Position numbers and translations under genes: made by a program. The notes under the pieces were generated by a model. That model saw only the letters and a program-made list of their open reading frames with translations, searched no databases and had not been told where the DNA came from. Positions 7,176 to 11,983 of a stretch of 11,983 bases of DNA are shown one piece after another. Source of the stretch: Paracoccaceae bacterium (GTDB lineage: Bacteria; Pseudomonadota; Alphaproteobacteria; Rhodobacterales; Rhodobacteraceae); contig SLQN01000076.1 in the NCBI GenBank assembly GCA_007131465.1, positions 1-11,983 of the forward strand, written 5' to 3'. Position 1 is the first letter of the stretch. Each line of letters opens with the position of its first letter.

Positions 7176-7979
7176 TTACAGCATCACGCGCACCATCGCG
7201 ATTGCCAACCAGAAGGGCGGGGTGGGCAAGACGACCACGGCCATCAACCTGGCCGCCGCGCTGGCCGAACGCGGGCAAAAGACGCTGCTGATCGATCTGG
7301 ATCCGCAGGGCAATGCCTCGACCGGGCTGGGGATCGAAGTTTCCACCCGCCGCCATACAACCTATGACCTGCTGTTCTCGGTGACGCCCGCCAGCGATAT
7401 CGTGATGGATACCGGGATCGAGAACCTGTCGGTCATTCCGTCCACGACCGATCTGTCTTCGGCCGATATCGAGTTGATGTCCCGCGCGCGGCGCAGTTAC
7501 CTGTTGCATGATGCGCTGCGCCATTCCGATATTCGCGACCGCAAGTTCGACTATATTCTTATCGATTGCCCGCCTTCGCTGAACTTGCTGACCATCAATG
7601 CCATGGTCGCGGCACAATCGGTGCTGGTTCCGTTGCAGGCCGAATTCTTCGCGCTCGAAGGGTTGTCGCAACTGATGCTGAGCGTACGCCAGTTGCGCGA
7701 AACCGCGAATACGGGGCTACGGATCGAGGGTATCCTGCTGACAATGTTCGACAAACGCAACAATCTGGCGCAGCAGGTGGAAGACGATGCGCGTGCCACT
7801 TTGGGCGATCTGGTGCTGAAGACCATGATCCCGCGCAACGTCCGGCTGAGCGAGGCACCCTCTTACGCTGTCCCGGTTCTGAGATATGACACGCTGTCCA
7901 AAGGGGCTGTCGCCTACCGGGATCTGGCGCAGGAATTGCTGCGCAAGCATGACAAGATAGTCAGCGAAGGGGTAGTCCT

Positions 7980-7983
<4 letters not shown>
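7168..7983 (+). CDS. parA: Chromosome partitioning ATPase ParA (Soj)
   Basis: ParA is the nucleoid-bound ATPase that moves ParB-parS complexes so that origins separate. The 271-residue product shows the deviant Walker A KGGVGKTTT (16-24, signature Lys16 and Lys21), Walker A' LIDLDPQGN (41-49), and Walker B YILIDCPPSL (129-138, Asp133). There is no extra N-terminal DNA-binding domain, so it is the chromosomal (short) type. I chose the GTG at 7168 because AAGGGA (7155-7160) precedes it by seven bases; the TTG at 7162 would add two residues. It overlaps the rsmG end by eight bases, and its stop overlaps the parB start as ATGA. The linked parB and the three parS sites confirm the role. Minor question: possible extra involvement in cell-pole organisation, which the sequence cannot show. 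Confidence 0.96.
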
Positions 7984-8847
<864 letters not shown>

Positions 8848-8858
<11 letters not shown>

Positions 8859-10002
8859 GCGCGCGCAAAATCCCGTTGAGCACGGGTCGCCCCTGATCGG
8901 TCGCCGCAAGCCTGCCATCCGCAACCCGGATCAGCCCTTGCGCGGCCAGATCGGCAAGGGTGTTATCTGGCAGGGGCGTGCCTGCAAGTGCATGATAGCG
9001 CACCATATCCACACCTTCGCGCAGACGCAGACACATCATCAGGTATTCGACCGCCTGATCTGCTGGCGGAACCGCCACGCGCGGGGCCTCGCCATGCCCC
9101 ATCTGGTCGACCTGCGCCAGCCAGTCCTGCGGGGCAAGCGGTGTCTGGGTGGCGTAGCGTGTGCCGCCCAGCGTCAGCCGCCCATGCGCGCCCGGCCCGA
9201 TGCCCGCATAATCGCCCTGCCGCCAGTAGATCAGGTTGTGGCGCGATTGCGCGCCGTCGCTTGCATGGTTGGACACCTCATAGCCGGGCATCCCGTGGGA
9301 CGCACAAATATCCTGTGTTATCAGATACATATCGGCTGATATATCGTCATCCGGCAGGCCCTTCAGCCCGCCTGCCGCGTGGCGCGTGCCAAAGGCTGTG
9401 CCGGGCTCGATGGTCAGTTGATACAGCGAGAGGTGATCGACAGCCATCGACAGTGCTTCGGTCAGCTCCGCCTCCCATGCGGCCAGTGTCTGGTCCTGCC
9501 GCGCATAGATCAGGTCGAAACTGACGCGCGCGAACTGGCTGCGGGCCGTGTCATAGGCGGCGCGGGCCTCGGCCACGCTGTGCAGCCGCCCCAGCCGCCG
9601 CAGGTCCGTGTCATTCAGCGCCTGAATCCCCATCGAGATGCGGTTGACGCCCGCCTGTGCAAAGCCCCGGAAGCGCCCCGCCTCGACTGAACCGGGGTTG
9701 GCCTCGAGCGTGATTTCCACATCATTGGACAGTGTCCATCGCGCCGCGACCCGCTCCAGCAACGCCGCGACAAGGGCGGGCTCCATCAGCGAGGGGGTGC
9801 CGCCACCGAAAAACACGCTGTTGAGAAGCCGCCCCTCGGTCTCGGTAGCGATGCGGTCGATCTCGGACAGGTAGGCGCGCGCCCAGTGGTGCTGGTCGAT
9901 CTGCGCGCTGACATGGCTGTTGAAGTCGCAATAGGGGCATTTCGACTGGCAAAAGGGCCAGTGGATATACAGCCCGAAGCCGCCATGCTGCCAGTCTTCC
10001 AT
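8848..10002 (-). CDS. hemW: HemW, radical SAM heme chaperone (formerly annotated as HemN-like oxidase)
   Basis: HemW binds heme and delivers it to target proteins; it belongs to the radical-SAM HemN family but is not a coproporphyrinogen oxidase. The 384-residue product has the cluster motif CQSKCPYCDF (18-27): CxxxCxxC followed by Phe rather than the fourth Cys of true HemN, which favours HemW. Other motifs are FFGGGTPSL (64-72), LEANPG (99-104), GVNRISMGIQ (118-127) and YEVSNHA further on, with a C-terminal winged-helix-like segment. The family's DLIYGLPGQT appears here as DLIYARQDQT (163-172). I chose the ATG at 10002 because MEDW fits related proteins; a GTG at 10020 with GAGG five bases upstream (overlapping the rdgB stop) is a serious alternative, adding six residues. 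It is last in the rph-rdgB-hemW group. Confidence 0.93.
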
Positions 10003-10027
10003 CAATCCCCCAAGGAACACACCCGCC

Positions 10028-10642
10028 TCAGGCCGGTGTGAAACAGCCTGTCATCAGTGCCGCAATGGCCGCGCCGCGATGCGACAGGGCGTTTTTCTGC
10101 GCCGCCGTCATCTCGGCAAAGGTGCGGTTATGGCCATCGGGCTGGAACATCGGGTCATAGCCATGCCCGTCGGCCCCGCGCCGGGGCCAGACAAGCTGGC
10201 CTGTGGCATGCCCGGTGAAAACCTCGTCATGGCCGTCGGGCCAGGCAAGGACCAGCGTGCAGCAGAACCGCGCGGTCCAGGGCTCCGGTGCCTTGGCTGC
10301 CAGAAGCATCGCATGGGTCTTTTCCATCGCCATGAGGAAGTCGCGCCCCTGCGGGGTTTCGGCCCAGTCGGCGGTATAGACGCCCGGTGCGCCGTTCAAA
10401 GCCGCCACTTCCAGCCCCGAATCATCGGCCAGCGCGGGCAGCCCGGTGGCCTGCGCCGCAGCATGGGCCTTGATGCGCGCATTGCCGATGAAGCTGCTCT
10501 CGGTCTCCTCGGGCTCTGGCAGGTCATGTTCCCTGGCCGATGTGACCGTGATGCCCAAGGGCGTCATGATCTGCTGAAATTCCTCCAGCTTGCCCGCGTT
10601 ATGGGTGGCGACAAGCAGGGTCTTTTCGTCAAAGCGCCTCAT
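10028..10642 (-). CDS. rdgB: RdgB/HAM1 family XTP/dITP pyrophosphatase
   Basis: RdgB hydrolyses deaminated purine triphosphates (dITP, ITP, XTP) to monophosphates and pyrophosphate, keeping them out of DNA and RNA. The 204-residue protein matches the family (about 200) with THNAGKLEE (13-21), ADDSGLEV (72-79, catalytic Asp), [11 protein letters not shown] (84-94), the base-recognition segment [12 protein letters not shown] (159-170) and SHRGAA (187-192). The ATG at 10642 overlaps the rph stop as ATGA and has no strong ribosome binding site of its own, so translation is probably coupled to rph. The stop lies 25 bases before the hemW ATG (or 7 before its alternative GTG). With maf at the other end of the window, two house-cleaning pyrophosphatases flank this region, though they are not in one operon. 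Confidence 0.95.
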   Translation of the reverse strand: MRRFDEKTLLVATHNAGKLEEFQQIMTPLGITVTSAREHDLPEPEETESSFIGNARIKAHAAAQATGLPALADDSGLEVAALNGAPGVYTADWAETPQGRDFLMAMEKTHAMLLAAKAPEPWTARFCCTLVLAWPDGHDEVFTGHATGQLVWPRRGADGHGYDPMFQPDGHNRTFAEMTAAQKNALSHRGAAIAALMTGCFTPA

Positions 10643-11352
10643 GCAATCGCGACTTTCTGCTTGGCGATCAGTTCCTTGACGCCCTTTTCCGCCAGCGTCA
10701 GCAACTGGTCCAGTTCCGCGCGCGAGAAGGTCGCGCCTTCCGCGCTCATCTGCACCTCGACCATCCGGCCCGACCCCAGCAGGATGAAATTGCCGTCCAC
10801 GCCTGCGGTCGAGTCCTCGGCATAGTCCAGATCCAGCACCGGCTGGCCCGCATAGAGGCCGCAGGACACGGCGGCCAGATGGTCGGTGATCGGGTCGGAC
10901 ACCACATCGCCCGCCTTCAGGAGTTTGTTCACCGCCAGCCGCAGCGCCACCCAGCCGCCCGTGATGGCCGCGCAGCGCGTGCCGCCATCGGCCTGGATCA
11001 CATCGCAGTCAATCGTGATCTGCCGCTCGCCCAGCGCCGAGCGGTCCACACAGGCGCGCAGGGACCGCCCGATCAGGCGCTGAATCTCGACCGTGCGGCC
11101 CTGCTGCTTGCCCGAGGCCGCCTCGCGCCGCATGCGCGTATTGGTGGAGCGCGGGAGCATGCCGTATTCCGCAGTCACCCAGCCCAGCCCGGTATTGCGC
11201 AGGAAAGGCGGCGTGCGGTCTTCCAGCGATGCGGTGCACAGCACTTTCGTGTCGCCCATCGTGATCATGCACGAGCCTTCGGCATGTTTCGTCACATGCG
11301 GTTCGATTGAAATTTCGCGGATCGTGTCTAAGTCTCTGCCAGAGGGGCGCAT
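10639..11352 (-). CDS. rph: Ribonuclease PH
   Basis: RNase PH is a phosphate-dependent 3'-5' exonuclease that trims tRNA 3' ends. The 237-residue product has the family length and motifs: [16 protein letters not shown] (55-70), [20 protein letters not shown] (80-99) with the phosphate-binding Arg86, [11 protein letters not shown] (123-133) with Arg126, and [16 protein letters not shown] (174-189) with the conserved acidic residues Asp180 and Asp186. The frame is open to 11379, but I chose the ATG at 11352 because the family starts MRPSGR and AAAGGAA stands five bases upstream. It is first in the rph-rdgB-hemW group and divergent from hrcA, an arrangement common in Alphaproteobacteria. Confidence 0.96.
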   Translation of the reverse strand: MRPSGRDLDTIREISIEPHVTKHAEGSCMITMGDTKVLCTASLEDRTPPFLRNTGLGWVTAEYGMLPRSTNTRMRREAASGKQQGRTVEIQRLIGRSLRACVDRSALGERQITIDCDVIQADGGTRCAAITGGWVALRLAVNKLLKAGDVVSDPITDHLAAVSCGLYAGQPVLDLDYAEDSTAGVDGNFILLGSGRMVEVQMSAEGATFSRAELDQLLTLAEKGVKELIAKQKVAIA

Positions 11353-11486
11353 CGGGGTTCCTTTCAGGGCTATCTGCACCGATACAGGCGCACAAGGGCG
11401 GGATGCAAGCCTGATTGCCCTTGAAACCTGTCCCGATTTGCAGTGCTGTCATCCCATGTGGCCTTTGTGATCTGTTGGAGTTGAAC
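11353..11486. promoter_or_regulatory. Divergent rph/hrcA regulatory spacer
   Basis: This 134-base spacer must hold promoters for both rph and hrcA. I found no CIRCE element (TTAGCACTC-N9-GAGTGCTAA), so HrcA self-repression through the standard operator is not supported here. There is a 7-bp inverted repeat CAAGGGC (11393-11399) / GCCCTTG (11417-11423) with a 17-base spacer, of unknown meaning. CTTGAAA (11420-11426) resembles an RpoH -35 element, but no -10 match lies at the right distance. GGAG at 11477-11480 is the hrcA ribosome binding site, six bases before its ATG. Confidence 0.5.
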
Positions 11487-11983
11487 ATGCGCAAGACCCC
11501 GAACGCGCAGGAATTGCTGTCCGAGATGAACGACCGCTCGCGCGAGGTGTTCCGGCGCGTGGTCGAGGGCTATCTGCAGTCGGGCCAGCCTGTCGGCTCG
11601 CGCACGCTGACGCGCGACATGAGCGAGAAAGTCTCCGCCGCGACGGTGCGCAATGTGATGCAGGATCTGGAGTATCTGGGGCTTCTGGACAGCCCGCATG
11701 TCTCCGCCGGTCGTGTGCCCACCAATATGGGGCTGCGCCTGTTCGTGGACAGCCTGCTGGAAGTCGCCCCTCTGGATGCCGGGGACCGCGAGAAGCTGGA
11801 TCTGACGCTTGGCAGCAATGATCGTGATATTTCCAGCCTGCTGGAGCAGGTGGGCGGGGCGCTGAGCGGGATCACGCAGGGTGCGTCGCTGGTGCTGTCG
11901 CCCAAGCATGATGCCGCGATCAAGCATATCGAGTTTGTGGGGCTGGCCCCGGACCGGGTGCTGGTTGTGCTGGTCTTTGCCGA
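11487..11983 (+). CDS. hrcA: Heat-inducible transcription repressor HrcA, 3' end cut by window edge
   Basis: HrcA represses heat-shock operons (typically groESL) by binding CIRCE operators. The window holds the first 165 residues of a family about 340-360 long. The N-terminal winged helix is clear: PVGSRTLTR (35-43) and SAATVRNVMQDLEYLGLL (50-67), followed by the signature HVSAGRVPTNMGLRLFVDSL (71-90). The GAF-like middle domain begins by about 125. The ATG at 11487 is preceded by GGAG with a six-base spacing. In Alphaproteobacteria grpE usually follows, outside this window. The gene is divergent from rph. The frame is open to the edge with no disruption. Confidence 0.95.
   Translation, partial: MRKTPNAQELLSEMNDRSREVFRRVVEGYLQSGQPVGSRTLTRDMSEKVSAATVRNVMQDLEYLGLLDSPHVSAGRVPTNMGLRLFVDSLLEVAPLDAGDREKLDLTLGSNDRDISSLLEQVGGALSGITQGASLVLSPKHDAAIKHIEFVGLAPDRVLVVLVFA

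Noticed and set aside
9005..9013. One-mismatch DnaA box (ATATCCACA) inside hemW.
   Set aside because: It is isolated in coding sequence, with no neighbouring boxes or A+T-rich tract; a single match is expected by chance.
11420..11459. Heat-shock (RpoH) promoter for hrcA: CTTGAAA at 11420 with CCCATGT at 11453.
   Set aside because: The 26-base gap between the two elements is far longer than RpoH promoters use.

Overview
The window is the replication-origin neighbourhood of a chromosome from an alphaproteobacterium, most likely Rhodobacteraceae (Rhodobacterales). The evidence is the GC-rich coding sequence, the alphaproteobacterial gene order (aroE-maf, origin-like spacer, hemJ-rho-mnmE-mnmG-rsmG-parA-parB, then hemW-rdgB-rph opposite hrcA), and the character of the encoded proteins. 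Genus cannot be told from the sequence alone. All genes look intact except the two cut by the window edges (aroE on the left, hrcA on the right). I see no mobile element, CRISPR array, tRNA or rRNA gene.

Layout. (1) Positions 1-1141, minus strand: aroE (truncated at the window edge) preceded by maf, which overlaps it by four bases. (2) Positions 1142-1522: a 381-bp non-coding spacer with near-consensus or perfect DnaA boxes and two tracts of about 75% A+T. This is the best oriC candidate. (3) Positions 1523-8858, plus strand: hemJ, rho, mnmE, mnmG, rsmG, parA, parB, mostly touching or overlapping. Three parS sites lie in this block: upstream of rho, across the mnmG start, and inside the rsmG reading frame. 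(4) Positions 8848-11352, minus strand: rph-rdgB-hemW, ending in an 11-bp tail-to-tail overlap with parB. (5) Positions 11353-11486: a divergent spacer, followed by hrcA, which runs off the right edge.

How it fits together. DnaA would open the origin at about 1.1-1.5 kb. ParB (CTP-dependent clamp) would load at the three parS sites 0.5-5.2 kb to the right, and ParA would move the resulting complex. Genes on both sides of the spacer point away from it, as expected if replication forks leave in both directions. The segregation genes share what may be one transcription unit with heme synthesis (hemJ), transcription termination (rho) and RNA modification (mnmE, mnmG, rsmG) genes. The right-hand block carries radical-SAM heme handling (hemW), nucleotide-pool cleaning (rdgB), tRNA 3' maturation (rph) and the heat-shock repressor (hrcA).

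I found no convincing new biological system. The points worth a second look are DNA sites embedded in start codons and coding sequence (DnaA box on the maf start, parS on the mnmG start, parS in rsmG) and a departure from the GTPase G4 motif in MnmE.
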